From: an uncultured Prevotellaceae bacterium | GTDB lineage: Bacteria; Bacteroidota; Bacteroidia; Bacteroidales; Bacteroidaceae | Reading direction: 5' to 3' | Length of the DNA: 64,000 nucleotides | Assembly: GCA_902776475.1 (NCBI GenBank) | Contig: CACYQD010000006.1 | Location: 62,001-126,000 of the forward strand | Shown: positions 8,609 through 19,139 of the stretch, in pieces | How the letters are laid out: each line of letters starts with the position of its first letter | Numbering within the stretch: position 1 is the first letter of the stretch | The notes under the pieces: generated by a model | The model's database searches: none | What the model saw: the letters and a program-made list of their open reading frames with translations, nothing else | What the model was told of the DNA's origin: nothing | Position numbers and translations under genes: made by a program

Positions 8609-11419
8609 ATGAAACGGATTGCTTGTCTTCTTTCCATGTTCGTTTGCTGGTTTTGTGCTGTTGAAGCGCAGGTCAGTTTCGACAGTATCTGCCACATCCT
8701 GAAGGAAGCTCCGATTCAGGAGAAAGTCTATCTGCATCTTGACAACAACTGCTATTTCAAGGGCGACACGATATGGTACAAGGCATACGTTGTGAAAGCC
8801 GGTGACCTGATGTACACCGACATGAGCCGTATTTTGTATGTGGAACTGGTGAATCCCGACGGTCTGCTGGTGGAGCGACAGGCCTTGGTCGTCAGTCCCG
8901 ACGGCTTTAGTTGCGGCAACTTTGAATTGAAAGACAGTCTTTATTCTGGTTTTTTCGAGGTGAGGGCCTATACACGATGGATGCTCAACTTTGATGTCAC
9001 TCATCACCCCTACTGGGCCAAGGACAAACAGATGTTCTACTCCCTCGGCATGGCACATGATTTCTTCCGCCAATATGGCACGATCTACTCCAGGGTCTTT
9101 CCTGTCTATGAACGTCCAGAAACACCGGGCAGCTATGCCGACAAAGTTATCGTCAGCCGTCCCAAATCCAACCTCAACCGCATATTGGACGAGAAACTGA
9201 CCGTCAATTTCTATCCAGAAGGAGGCAACATGGTCGCCGGCACCCGGTGTCGTGTGGCCTTCGAGGCCTACAATGAGCACGGGCAACAAGTTGAGCTGCA
9301 AGGCACCATAGGCCAGCAAAACGTCAAGACCATCCATGAAGGGCGCGGCTTCGTGGATATCGATGTGCCCATGAGCGGCCATCTCAACGCCACTTTCAAC
9401 TACAACGGCAAAAAGAAGCATTTCAATCTTCCCGACATTGCCGAAGCTGGATGCGCACTTCACCTCACCCAGTCTGGAGACGACATGAATGCCCTTGTGC
9501 AGCTGCGCGGACTACCTGATGACCGCCACTACATGGCTTTCATCCTGTGTCGAGGCATCTTGCAGCAAGCCTGGCCTCTAACCCCTGATGCACAAGGACA
9601 GACCACCATCACATGGAAGGCATCTGACCTCCCCACTGGTATCAACGACCTCATCATTCTGGACGATCACTGCACACCACTGGCCGACCGTCTGTTTTTC
9701 GTCAACAACCACGATTATACCCAAGGAGGTATCATTGTTGAGGACAAGCCCGTTGACTGCCAGCCCCATCAACTCGTATCTCTTGACTTTCAAGCTCCAG
9801 CAGATGCCAAGCATATCTCCATCTCTGTCAGAGACGGACAGAGCGATGACCCCACCTACGATACCGGCAACATTTTGACCGACCTGCTTCTTTCCAGCGA
9901 ACTCCGTGGATTCATTCCCTATCCCGACTACTATTTCGAGAATGATGACGAGACTCACCGACAAGCTCTCGACAACCTGATGCTCGTACAAGGTTGGCGG
10001 CGCTACAACATCAAAGATATGCTGAGTGGTGAGACTTTGAGATATACACCAGAGAAGAATCTGACCGTGGAAGGTCAGGTTTTCAACACCATTGTCATGG
10101 AGACACGCAACTACGCTGATGATGAGCAATGGGGGCAGGATTTCTACAACTATAGTGAGACCGACAGTGAGGGCTACAGCGAAGACATCTCCTCCAGCAA
10201 TACCTCAACTGACATCATCTCCTCCAACAACAGCGAGACGCAAGGCAACCAGGAGAACCATTCCACCATTGTGAGCAACCAGGACCTCCATGCGATGAAC
10301 TACAGCAATCTGAAACATGAAGTGACGGTTGAAAGCGAACTTATCCTTGGCACAAAGGTCTTTGCTGTGGAAACAGAAACCCACGACGGCGGGCGTTTTT
10401 CCTTCAATATGCCGGCGTTCTATGACCGGGGCATCCTCACCCTCACGGCTCACGATACCGATATCAGCGAGAAAAAGGCGTTGCGGTTGAAAGTCAAAGG
10501 CCGGCGCGACGAGGAGATGCCACCAGAGTATTACGTGAAGCGTAACCTGTTCTACCCCATTTTTGCCAAGAAATACTCCTATTACCAGTGTCATTACCCG
10601 ATGGAATCGTTTCAACTGGAAGACAGTGACGATGCCCTATACGACACCCTGCGCATCTCAAAGATGGACAAGACGCTCTCCGGCATTGTGGTCAAAGGCA
10701 AGCGTAGACGTGGACTGCGGTCAATTGACTATACCCGTCCGCTGTGTACTTATGATGCCGTCGAACTGTATAATCTGGCTACGGACTACGGTCTATCTTA
10801 CGGGATGTTTGCCGCTGATCTCTTTCCCAGTCAGATCAGCACATTGCTGCTGGGCAATTTCAATTCCCCCAACAGTCCGGAAATCAAGACGCAGATCAAT
10901 TATTACATGAGATATCTCGAGTCTATCAACAAGCACAATACTCAAGAGGTGCGCGACAGCATCGAGATCCTGAAGGTCAGAGGCTATGACAGCAGGTTGG
11001 GGCATCAGGAACTGCGTCTGCGCCGTCTGAAAAACATCAATCTGTTCTCAGATTTTGAACTGCGCAATGAAGACCAGCCCATGGTTGGAGTACAAGACAA
11101 GAGCATCAATGGGTTCTCTGACGTCATCATAGATTATGTGACCATGCTTGACGACGCCACCCGTCCCACGTTCCGAGACCGATGGATTATCATCCCAGGC
11201 ATTTATGAACCTGATGAATTCTATCATCCCGACTACACATCGGCTCCACCACCTCCTGAGAAAATGGACTACCGACGTACGCTCTATTGGAACCCCAATG
11301 CCCAGCTCGACGAAGAAGGGCACTATCAAGTACGCTTCTACAACAACAGCAAGACCACCCGCATCAAGGTGAGTGCCGTGGGCATCACCAGCGATGGAAA
11401 GCCGGTCTTCAACCATTAA
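8609..11419 (+). CDS. Large secreted MG2-like (alpha-2-macroglobulin N-terminal type) protein
   Basis: This protein of 936 residues starts with a signal peptide ending in VEAQ. Residues 30-130 resemble an MG2 domain, with the stretch EKVYLHLDNNCYFKGDTIWYK that opens many Bacteroidetes proteins of this type. Further beta-sandwich units follow to about residue 480. A low-complexity Ser/Asn/Glu linker lies at about 520-565, and a C-terminal region (about 580-936) includes a short plug-like segment and ends in a beta-sandwich (RFYNNSKTTRIKVSAVGI). There is no thioester motif, so it is not a protease trap. It is probably periplasmic or outer-membrane associated. The ATG at 8609 is preferred over the GTG at 8606. 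kdsB follows after 32 bases. Confidence 0.75.
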   Translation: MKRIACLLSMFVCWFCAVEAQVSFDSICHILKEAPIQEKVYLHLDNNCYFKGDTIWYKAYVVKAGDLMYTDMSRILYVELVNPDGLLVERQALVVSPDGFSCGNFELKDSLYSGFFEVRAYTRWMLNFDVTHHPYWAKDKQMFYSLGMAHDFFRQYGTIYSRVFPVYERPETPGSYADKVIVSRPKSNLNRILDEKLTVNFYPEGGNMVAGTRCRVAFEAYNEHGQQVELQGTIGQQNVKTIHEGRGFVDIDVPMSGHLNATFNYNGKKKHFNLPDIAEAGCALHLTQSGDDMNALVQLRGLPDDRHYMAFILCRGILQQAWPLTPDAQGQTTITWKASDLPTGINDLIILDDHCTPLADRLFFVNNHDYTQGGIIVEDKPVDCQPHQLVSLDFQAPADAKHISISVRDGQSDDPTYDTGNILTDLLLSSELRGFIPYPDYYFENDDETHRQALDNLMLVQGWRRYNIKDMLSGETLRYTPEKNLTVEGQVFNTIVMETRNYADDEQWGQDFYNYSETDSEGYSEDISSSNTSTDIISSNNSETQGNQENHSTIVSNQDLHAMNYSNLKHEVTVESELILGTKVFAVETETHDGGRFSFNMPAFYDRGILTLTAHDTDISEKKALRLKVKGRRDEEMPPEYYVKRNLFYPIFAKKYSYYQCHYPMESFQLEDSDDALYDTLRISKMDKTLSGIVVKGKRRRGLRSIDYTRPLCTYDAVELYNLATDYGLSYGMFAADLFPSQISTLLLGNFNSPNSPEIKTQINYYMRYLESINKHNTQEVRDSIEILKVRGYDSRLGHQELRLRRLKNINLFSDFELRNEDQPMVGVQDKSINGFSDVIIDYVTMLDDATRPTFRDRWIIIPGIYEPDEFYHPDYTSAPPPPEKMDYRRTLYWNPNAQLDEEGHYQVRFYNNSKTTRIKVSAVGITSDGKPVFNH

Positions 11420-11451
11420 TCCCTTTGATGAACATCACAAAAACAAGCACA

Positions 11452-12207
11452 ATGAAATACATCGCCATTATCCCCGCCCGTTATGCATCCACCCGTTTCC
11501 CTGGAAAGCCTTTGGCCATCCTCGGTGGAAAGCCCGTAATTCAAAGAGTCTATGAACAAGTGTCCGCTGTCATTCCCGACACTTACGTGGCAACTGATGA
11601 TGACCGCATCCAAGAGGCAGTCACTCTCTTCGGCGGGAAAGCCGTCATGACCTCTCCCCATCACAAAAGCGGCACAGACCGCATCGCAGAAGCCATTGAA
11701 ACGCTGGGCAGCGACCATGACGTCATCATCAATGTACAAGGTGATGAACCGTTCATCCGAAAAGCGCAGATCAACGCCCTCTGTCAGTGTTTTGACGATG
11801 AGGAGACCCAGATTGCCACATTGGGAAAGCCGTTTGACAATATGGAGGCCGTAGAGAATCCCAACTCCCCCAAGATTGCCGTCGACCGCCGAGGTTTCGC
11901 CCTTTATTTCAGTCGAAGCGTCATCCCATACGTCAGGGGTGAGAAAGAGGCTGATTGGATCAAGCATTTCCCCTATCTGAAGCATCTTGGACTTTATGCC
12001 TATCGGAGGGAGGTTCTCAATGCCATCACGCAACTTCCCCAATCGCCTTTGGAGAAAGCCGAAAGCCTTGAGCAATTAAGATGGTTGGAAAATGGTTATC
12101 GCATCCGTGTCGGTCTCACAGACATGGAAACCATTGGCATCGACACCCCCGAAGACCTCGAGCGCGCCGAACAATTCCTGGCCAGTTGGCAACAATGTAC
12201 GGACTAA
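11452..12207 (+). CDS. kdsB: 3-deoxy-manno-octulosonate cytidylyltransferase (CMP-KDO synthetase)
   Basis: This 251-residue cytoplasmic enzyme activates KDO with CTP for attachment to lipid A in lipopolysaccharide. The nucleotide-binding start IIPARYASTRFPGKPL, the HKSGTDRIAEA block, NVQGDEPF and YFSRSVIPY are all characteristic. Open frame extends upstream to 11287 inside the preceding gene, but family members start at MKYIAIIPAR, so 11452 is chosen. It follows the MG2-like gene closely and may be cotranscribed with it. The end overlaps the convergent glucosaminidase gene by four bases. Confidence 0.96.
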   Translation: MKYIAIIPARYASTRFPGKPLAILGGKPVIQRVYEQVSAVIPDTYVATDDDRIQEAVTLFGGKAVMTSPHHKSGTDRIAEAIETLGSDHDVIINVQGDEPFIRKAQINALCQCFDDEETQIATLGKPFDNMEAVENPNSPKIAVDRRGFALYFSRSVIPYVRGEKEADWIKHFPYLKHLGLYAYRREVLNAITQLPQSPLEKAESLEQLRWLENGYRIRVGLTDMETIGIDTPEDLERAEQFLASWQQCTD

Positions 12208-13130
12208 TACACCTTTAATTGGTCGCCCAACTTGATCTGATGGTCGGGAGACAAATGATTGATCTTGTAGAGTGAGGCCAGACGGATGCCATAGGTCTGG
12301 GCGATGGAATACATGCTCTCACCTTGCTTCACGACATGCATGTGATGCTTGAAGCGGCGGTCAGCTTTCTTCTGCTTCTTCCTCAGATAAACCACGTCGC
12401 CCTCACGGAGTTCGTCGCGGCTGTTACGCTCATTGTATTTAGCCAGATTGGAAGCGGAGACGCCTACTTCCTTGCCTATGCTTTGGAAAGAATCACCGCG
12501 CCGGGCATATACATAATAATTCTGGTTGTAGGCCTTGATTTCATGTAGGGTATAGACTGACCTCTTGCTCGCTGTCTCCACCACTGCTTCCCTCACCTGC
12601 TCTTTCTGACGGGTCGGACGCATCCGGTCGTATTCATAGAGCTTGTAGGTTTCGATGATGCTGATGAGACGTTTCGCATAATTGGGGTTGGTCGCATATC
12701 CACAAGCCTTGAGACCGTTGGCCCAACCCACATAGTCTGTGATATTCAGAGAGAACAATCTCTGATATCTCTCACGGTTGGCCAAAAAACGGCTATGGTC
12801 CTGGTAACTCTCGCGCACGGAGTCGTATGCTCTGAAGCTCTCCTGACGCTTATCATCATCATGCCGGATCGTACGCCCAGTCCAACCATGGCTCTTGATG
12901 CCGAAATGATTGTTGCCACACCTGGAAAGGTAGCTCTTCCCTGCCCCGCTCTCCAACAAGCCCTGAGCCAAGGTGATACTGGCAGGAATACGGAATTCCG
13001 CCATCTCCTCAATGGCGAGATCTTTGTATTGGTCGATATATGCCTGATACTCAGCATTCCACTTGACCTGTGCAGACATGCCGGCCGTCACGAAGAGGCA
13101 GCATACAAAAGATAATAATCTGTTCTTCAT
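12204..13130 (-). CDS. Secreted glucosaminidase with two LysM domains
   Basis: This 308-residue protein has a signal peptide (MKNRLLSFVCCLFVTAGMSAQ) and a FlgJ/GH73-type N-acetylglucosaminidase domain at about residues 28-175. The catalytic glutamate is expected in AQGLLESGAGKS, and GNNHFGIKS is also conserved. Two LysM peptidoglycan-binding modules follow, near 200-245 and 262-308. It should cut glycan strands of the cell wall during growth or division. The frame stays open to 13190, but the signal peptide begins at 13130. A TAACTTTG box at 13230-13237 on this strand is the likely promoter, with a TTG 18 bases further upstream. Confidence 0.92.
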   Translation of the reverse strand: MKNRLLSFVCCLFVTAGMSAQVKWNAEYQAYIDQYKDLAIEEMAEFRIPASITLAQGLLESGAGKSYLSRCGNNHFGIKSHGWTGRTIRHDDDKRQESFRAYDSVRESYQDHSRFLANRERYQRLFSLNITDYVGWANGLKACGYATNPNYAKRLISIIETYKLYEYDRMRPTRQKEQVREAVVETASKRSVYTLHEIKAYNQNYYVYARRGDSFQSIGKEVGVSASNLAKYNERNSRDELREGDVVYLRKKQKKADRRFKHHMHVVKQGESMYSIAQTYGIRLASLYKINHLSPDHQIKLGDQLKVY

Positions 13131-13190
13131 CCTATCAATCAAACTACATGGCACACTTTTCCCTTTCATAAAACGTCTGAAATCTGTCAT

Positions 13191-13627
13191 GCGAATTTTA
13201 GGTTTAAAGTGCTAAAATGACCTTTTCTGCAAAGTTAGGACAAAATTATGAAAAACAAGCGATATTTGATTCTTTTTAACTAAAATAGTATCACGGGCAC
13301 AAGAAATGAAACATTTATTGCGAAAAAATAGATATAAATTTGCAGAAATGCTAAATTTTCTATAAATTTGCATTAACCTAAAAAATCTTAACAACAACGG
13401 TCAACAAAAAAGCATGGAGATTTCGCTTTTGACAGCAAAATCGCATTTTCTCATGGTGTTTCCTCAAAAAACCAAGGGAGCAAAACTCAATCCACGCTAT
13501 CTTTGCACACCAAACGTACTATCACTTTTCAACAGTGAAGATACCTAAACCAGTTACCAAGCACAGATATATGACGTTAACCATTTTGGATTAGATACTG
13601 AAACAAATTTTTATAAATAACTATTAC
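13191..13627. promoter_or_regulatory. Long AT-rich regulatory gap before the SusC/SusD operon
   Basis: This 437-base gap separates the glucosaminidase gene from the first susC. On the plus strand it holds TTG at 13340-13342 with TAAATTTG at 13363-13370, 20 bases apart, and a second box TATCTTTG at 13498-13505. Either could start the Sus operon, giving leaders of roughly 250 or 115 bases. The minus-strand box TAACTTTG at 13230-13237 serves the glucosaminidase. No gene or conserved RNA is recognised. A long leader allows small-RNA or regulator control, as reported for some Bacteroides Sus operons. Confidence 0.5.
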
Positions 13628-16600
13628 ATGAACAAAAGAACACTTTTCAGGGGAAAACTCCTAGCATTGTCTGTCGTGCTGGGGCTCTCTTTCTCACCTT
13701 TAGGGGTGTGCTCGGTCATGGCCGAAGTTCAAGAGTCTCAGCAGTCGGACGTGATCTCCGGAACGGTTGTCGATGACACCGGGGAGACGATTATTGGAGC
13801 AACGGTTCTTATTGTGGGCGGTGATGCCTCCCAAGGCACCATCACCGACTTTGACGGTAACTTCACCATCAAGTGCAAGGCCGGAACCAAGTTGCAGATT
13901 TCGTATGTAGGTTATGAGACCCAGATCGTGACTGCCCAAAAAGGCATGCGCGTGACGCTCAAGACCGACGCCGTGGCTTTGCAGGGTGTCGAGGTCGTAG
14001 CCTACGGTGTGCAAAAGAAGGTGACTGTGACAGGTGCCCTTTCATCGGTCAAGTCGGAAGAGCTCACCCGTACACCGGTGTCATCTGTTAACAACGTGCT
14101 GGCCGGTCAGCTCTCGGGTGTCACCACGGTGCAGTTCTCCGGTGAGCCAGGCAGCGATGCCGCTCAGATTTTCGTCCGTGGTCAAGGTACATGGGCAGAC
14201 TCCTCACCGCTGATCCAGGTTGACGGTGTGGAGCGAGAGATGTGGGATATCGACCCCAACGAGATCGAGAGTATTACTGTGCTGAAAGACGCTTCCGCCA
14301 CTGCCGTATTTGGTGTGCGTGGCGCCAATGGTGTGGTGCTGATCACCACCAAGCGCGGTTCTGAGGGCAAAGCACACATCTCATTCAACGCTTCTTTCTC
14401 AGCGCTTACTCCGACGGAAATGGTGAAGCAGACAAGTTCGTATGAATATGCCACCTTCCACAATGCCATGCGTGCCAATGACGGTAAAGACCCGTATTTC
14501 TCGCAGAGCGTGATCGACATGTTCAAGAACGGCACCGACCCCATCCGCTTCCCGAGCATGAAATGGACGGACTATCTGATGAAGGACGTGACGCTGCAGC
14601 AACAGCACAACGTGAACATCTCGGGTGGCAACCAGACCGTGAAGTACTTCATCTCGGCAGGTATGTTCACACAGGACGGTATCTTTGAGGAATTCGACCG
14701 TCCTTACGACTACGGCTACCAGTATGAGCGCTTCAACTACCGTACCAACCTGGATATCAATGTGACGAAATCCACATTGGTGAGCTTCAACATCTCAGGT
14801 AAGATTGACACGTCGGCCAAACCTCATACAGGACAGTCGTCCGACCAGATGATCCGTGAAATGTACTGGGCATCTCCGTTCAGCAGCCCAGGTATGGTCG
14901 ATGGGCGTTATATCGTCACCAGTATTGCAGAGTCCGACAACTATGTCGAAGAAATCCTGAAACCCCAGGGCGAGACTGTTGGCGTCCTCCCGTTCGACAC
15001 CAGCACGCCTATGGCCTATGCCATGAACCAGCCGGGTGCCTACCATTACAACAACAACAAACTGCAGATGGACCTTGTGCTCGACCAGAAGCTCGATTTC
15101 ATCACCAAGGGATTGTCGATGAAGCTGAAAGGCTCTTACAACAGTTCCTACCAGGTGCGCAAGGAAATCACCAACAGCCAGTCCACATACTACCCTGTGC
15201 ATCACAAGTATGTGCTCACCGACGATAGCGGCAACCCGATACAGACCGGAACGACCACCATCACGGACAAGGACGGCGTCACCACGGAGATTCCCGTATA
15301 TGCATGGGGCGAGCGCACTGACTATCGCCTGGCTGGAGACAACACCGACCCTGTCTATAGCAACTCTTCTCCATCCAAAGGACGTAACTGGTATGCAGAG
15401 GCCTCGCTGAACTACAACCGTTCGTTCGGTCCTCACTCAGTCACCGCCCTTGCGCTTTACAACCAGAGCAAGGAATATTATATAGGTGGAGACTTCCCCG
15501 ACATTCCCCGTACATACGTGGGCTTGGTCGCCCGTGTAACCTACGACTGGAACAACCGTTACATGGCAGAGTTCAACTTCGGTTACAACGGTTCAGAGAA
15601 CTTCGCTCCAGGCAAGCGCTTCGGCTCTTTCCCTGCAGGTTCTGTCGGATGGCTTGTCAGCGATGAACCGTTCTTCAAACCTCTGAAGAAAGCCGTCAGC
15701 TTCTTGAAGCTCCGCGCATCATGGGGTCTCGTCGGTAACGACAAGATCGGTGGCTCACGCTTCATGTACATGTCCGACCCCTATATTGTGAACCAGACCA
15801 ACACTTTCGACCGTTTCACCTATACCTCTGTCAATGAGCCGGCCTTCGCTTACATCTTCGGTATCGAGAACGGTACAGCAACCAAAGGCGCCTATGAGAG
15901 CGCCAAGAACAATCCTGAGGTATCGTGGGAGAAGGCCTTCAAACAGGACTACGGTTTCGACATGAACTTCTTCAACGACCGTCTGCGTACCACCTTTGAC
16001 TACTATAAGGAGCACCGTACGGATATCCTCGCACAAGACTTTACGACTCCCGGATTCCTCGGATTCAATCCTCCTTTCACCAACTTCGGTATCGTTGACA
16101 GCCAAGGATGGGAACTCTCTGTGAACTGGCAGGATAAGATAGGTTCAGACTTCCGCTACTCAGTGAAGATGAACCTCTCTCACAACCAAAACAAGATTAT
16201 CGAGGACCGTCAGGAGCCGCAAGAGAACGAGTATATGTATAGAGCCGGCCGACGTATCGGATCGCGTCTGCAGTACAAATTCTGGAAATTCTACTATGAA
16301 GGCGCAGAAGCCGACTACGAGAAAGAGTTCGGTTCACCGTTCCCCGAGCAGCTTGCCACAAAACTCTATCCGGGCGACGCTGTCTACGTAGATCTGGACA
16401 AGGATGGTGACATCGACGGAAACGATATGAGCCGCGACTATGGATATACCGACGACCCACAGTATATCGCAGGTCTCAACATCGCATTATATTACAAGAA
16501 CTTCTCGTTCAGCACACAGTTCACTGGAGCATGGAACGTGAGCCGCGTACTCGGCGATGTGTTCCGCCGTCCGTTCCAGAACCGTTCAACAGTGCTCAAT

Positions 16601-16951
16601 GGTGGCCTGCTCCGCTATCACCTCGAGAATACCTGGACCGCAGACAATCCATCTCAGAGTGCGGATTACCCACGTGCCACATGGGACAATGCCGACCAGA
16701 ACTACGCCGGTTCCACTCTTTATGAGAAGGATGCCAAGTATCTGCGTATGAAGACCATTCAGATAGCCTACGATTTCAAGTTCCCGTTCATGAAGAAACT
16801 CGGACTGACACAGTTGCAGCTTGCCCTGAGCGGATACAACCTCTTCACCATTACTCCGTATAAGTTCGGCGACCCCGAGGCACGCGCCAGCACCACGCCG
16901 TCCTATCCTCTGCAACGTACCTATACAGCAAGCCTGAAGCTTGGATTCTAA
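13628..16951 (+). CDS. SusC-like TonB-dependent outer-membrane transporter (first of tandem pair)
   Basis: This 1107-residue protein imports oligosaccharides through the outer membrane with its SusD partner. After a signal peptide of about 32 residues there is a carboxypeptidase-regulatory-like domain (about 42-125, GTVVDDTGETIIGATVLI). A plug domain follows (about 135-245), with the SusC/RagA signature block around ESITVLKDASATAVFG and ITTKRG. A 22-strand barrel ends in the typical TASLKLGF. It heads a run SusC-SusD-SusC-SusD with gaps of 28, 42 and 21 bases, so one operon is likely. The order matches the xylan-utilisation (xusA-xusB-xusC-xusD) core, and uxaC, GH3 and GH10 genes lie within 30 kb. 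Xylan as substrate is an inference. Confidence 0.93.
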   Translation: MNKRTLFRGKLLALSVVLGLSFSPLGVCSVMAEVQESQQSDVISGTVVDDTGETIIGATVLIVGGDASQGTITDFDGNFTIKCKAGTKLQISYVGYETQIVTAQKGMRVTLKTDAVALQGVEVVAYGVQKKVTVTGALSSVKSEELTRTPVSSVNNVLAGQLSGVTTVQFSGEPGSDAAQIFVRGQGTWADSSPLIQVDGVEREMWDIDPNEIESITVLKDASATAVFGVRGANGVVLITTKRGSEGKAHISFNASFSALTPTEMVKQTSSYEYATFHNAMRANDGKDPYFSQSVIDMFKNGTDPIRFPSMKWTDYLMKDVTLQQQHNVNISGGNQTVKYFISAGMFTQDGIFEEFDRPYDYGYQYERFNYRTNLDINVTKSTLVSFNISGKIDTSAKPHTGQSSDQMIREMYWASPFSSPGMVDGRYIVTSIAESDNYVEEILKPQGETVGVLPFDTSTPMAYAMNQPGAYHYNNNKLQMDLVLDQKLDFITKGLSMKLKGSYNSSYQVRKEITNSQSTYYPVHHKYVLTDDSGNPIQTGTTTITDKDGVTTEIPVYAWGERTDYRLAGDNTDPVYSNSSPSKGRNWYAEASLNYNRSFGPHSVTALALYNQSKEYYIGGDFPDIPRTYVGLVARVTYDWNNRYMAEFNFGYNGSENFAPGKRFGSFPAGSVGWLVSDEPFFKPLKKAVSFLKLRASWGLVGNDKIGGSRFMYMSDPYIVNQTNTFDRFTYTSVNEPAFAYIFGIENGTATKGAYESAKNNPEVSWEKAFKQDYGFDMNFFNDRLRTTFDYYKEHRTDILAQDFTTPGFLGFNPPFTNFGIVDSQGWELSVNWQDKIGSDFRYSVKMNLSHNQNKIIEDRQEPQENEYMYRAGRRIGSRLQYKFWKFYYEGAEADYEKEFGSPFPEQLATKLYPGDAVYVDLDKDGDIDGNDMSRDYGYTDDPQYIAGLNIALYYKNFSFSTQFTGAWNVSRVLGDVFRRPFQNRSTVLNGGLLRYHLENTWTADNPSQSADYPRATWDNADQNYAGSTLYEKDAKYLRMKTIQIAYDFKFPFMKKLGLTQLQLALSGYNLFTITPYKFGDPEARASTTPSYPLQRTYTASLKLGF

Positions 16952-16979
16952 TATATTAATAATAATAAGGTATAAGAAT

Positions 16980-19097
16980 ATGAAACTACATCATAAAATA
17001 GTGACAGGAGTGGTGGCGCTGATGATTGGAAGCATCACGTTCACGGCATGTACCGACGACATCAAGTTCGGAGATGCCTTCATTGAGAAGACTCCTGGTG
17101 GAACCGTGTCACTCGACACCGTGTTCAGCAGCGCCGAATATACCAAGCAGTTCCTGGTAGGACTCTATGTGTTGCAGTATTACGGTCTGCCATTCAAGAA
17201 TGCGACTTCTGCTCCTTGGAGTGTAAGTTACTGGAACTGCAAGATGGATGCCCTGACCGACTGCTACCAGCAGCACTTCTCTGGTGGCGCAGCCTTTGGC
17301 AAGTACTATGGAGGCGCACTTACCTCTGCCGACTTAGGCAATACCGACCACCCGCTCATCTCCTATACCCACGACTTTGTATGGGAGACGGTACGCCGTT
17401 GTTATCTCCTTATGGATAACATCGACAATGTGCCGGGTCTCTCCGTTGAAGAGAAAGCCAACATGGTGGCTCAGGCCAAGTGTCTGATAGCATCACGCTA
17501 TTTTGACCTCTATTCCATCTATGGCGGCCTGCCTATCATCGACCATACCTTCACTGGTCTTGAGGGCACCTACGAGATACCACGTGCGACAGCCGAGCAA
17601 ACAGCCAACTTCATGGTGGGGCTGCTCGACGAGGCCATCCCCAATCTGCGCTGGGCGTACAATGGCAACACCATCGACACCGACGCTGACAACAATACCG
17701 GCCGTTGGACAGCTGCAGGTGCCATGGCCTTGAAAGCCAAGATCCTGTTGTTTAACGCCTCGCCGCTTTACAATTCCGACAAACCCTATTACGACGGTTC
17801 AACTCAGGCCGAGCAAGACAGCATTGTCTGGCATGGTGGTTTCAAGCAGGAGCGTTGGGAACGTGCCCTGGCCGCTTGTCAGGATTTCTTCAACGCCAAT
17901 GCTGCTAACGGCAACTGGTATCAGCTGAACCAAGTGGCGAACCGTAGTTCAAGAACCACGATTGAGGACTACCGTCAGGCCTACCGTATGGGTTACATCT
18001 ACCAGGGCAGCCGTGAGATTCTTCACTGCACGCGTGTGACAGGCCAGACCAGCAACAAGGCCTCCTACCAGTGGGCAAACTTCGTTGGCCCGTTCGGAAG
18101 CAGCAATGGTCCTTTCCGTCATTCCTACAACCCCACCGAGGAGTATGTGGAGATGTTCCCCTGGAGCGACGGCACACCTTTCGACTGGGATGTTGATTCC
18201 CTGAACGGAAAGATTGGTGGTGAGAATGGACAATTGTTCTATAAATGGGAAGGTATTCGCGTCAAAGTCAAAACTGCGACCCGCGACCCGCGACTCTATG
18301 AGAATGCCATTGTCTGCAATCAGACATTGTCTTTGAACTGGACCACCGGTAAACCCGAAGGAGACATCTATGAGCTTTGGGTGAAAGGCGAGCATGAGGG
18401 AACTGATGCTGCGGCCATCGACGAGAAGACCGGAGTATTGCAGATTATGGAGAAAGACCTGGGACGCTTCGCTACAGGTTATGGTGTCATCAAATACTAC
18501 CTTGGTCAGGAGTATTATGGCAAGTACACGCAATGGGTTACCCTGAGCTATGACGAGATGTTGCTGATGTACGCTGAGTGCCTGGCACAGTGTGGTCGTC
18601 TCGAAGAAGCCATAGCCCGTGTCGACGAGGTGCGCGACCGTGTGGGTCTGAGAGGACTCAAGTATGGTCAGGCTGCCTATAGGGGTGACAGGAGCAAACT
18701 CCCCAACCTGACAACGAAGGAAGGTCTGATTGAGGAAATTCTCCGTGAGCGTGCCTGTGAGTTGGGTATGAGCAACAACCGTTATTACGATATGATACGC
18801 TATAAGCGCACCGACTGGATGACCAAACGTCTGCATGGCCTCATCACGTTCCGCATGATGTTGAACTCCAAGAAGGAGTTGGTGCAGAACAACAATCCAT
18901 ATATCGGCAACGATAAGGACAGCAGACAACCCGAGCCATCCATGTTCACCTATCAGAAATTCGAGTTGCAGAACCGCGCCCGCTATCTGTGGGATTACAA
19001 GCCCACCGACAAGGAGGTGCTGAAATGGCTGTTGATGCCTATGCCACTGTCGGAAATCAACAAAGGATATGGTCTCGTGCAGAATCCGGGATGGTAA
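16980..19097 (+). CDS. SusD/RagB-like surface lipoprotein (first)
   Basis: This 705-residue lipoprotein has a signal peptide with Cys24 in TFTACTDD as the lipid site. It has the all-helical TPR-type SusD fold, seen in YDLYSIYGGLPIID and in LRERACELGMSNNRYYDMIRYKR, and the usual ending PLSEINKGYGLVQNPGW. It forms the lid over the SusC barrel encoded upstream and captures glycan at the cell surface. It is longer than average for the family (500-600), similar to the large first SusD of xylan loci. The frame is open to 16941, but the signal peptide sets the start at 16980. Confidence 0.93.
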   Translation: MKLHHKIVTGVVALMIGSITFTACTDDIKFGDAFIEKTPGGTVSLDTVFSSAEYTKQFLVGLYVLQYYGLPFKNATSAPWSVSYWNCKMDALTDCYQQHFSGGAAFGKYYGGALTSADLGNTDHPLISYTHDFVWETVRRCYLLMDNIDNVPGLSVEEKANMVAQAKCLIASRYFDLYSIYGGLPIIDHTFTGLEGTYEIPRATAEQTANFMVGLLDEAIPNLRWAYNGNTIDTDADNNTGRWTAAGAMALKAKILLFNASPLYNSDKPYYDGSTQAEQDSIVWHGGFKQERWERALAACQDFFNANAANGNWYQLNQVANRSSRTTIEDYRQAYRMGYIYQGSREILHCTRVTGQTSNKASYQWANFVGPFGSSNGPFRHSYNPTEEYVEMFPWSDGTPFDWDVDSLNGKIGGENGQLFYKWEGIRVKVKTATRDPRLYENAIVCNQTLSLNWTTGKPEGDIYELWVKGEHEGTDAAAIDEKTGVLQIMEKDLGRFATGYGVIKYYLGQEYYGKYTQWVTLSYDEMLLMYAECLAQCGRLEEAIARVDEVRDRVGLRGLKYGQAAYRGDRSKLPNLTTKEGLIEEILRERACELGMSNNRYYDMIRYKRTDWMTKRLHGLITFRMMLNSKKELVQNNNPYIGNDKDSRQPEPSMFTYQKFELQNRARYLWDYKPTDKEVLKWLLMPMPLSEINKGYGLVQNPGW

Positions 19098-19139
19098 GAT
19101 TCGTTCAAAGAATTGAAGAATTGCAAAATTGAAAAGATT

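Noticed and set aside
13191-13627. Possible riboswitch before the first susC
   Set aside because: No conserved RNA motif is seen; only AT-rich sequence and promoter boxes.
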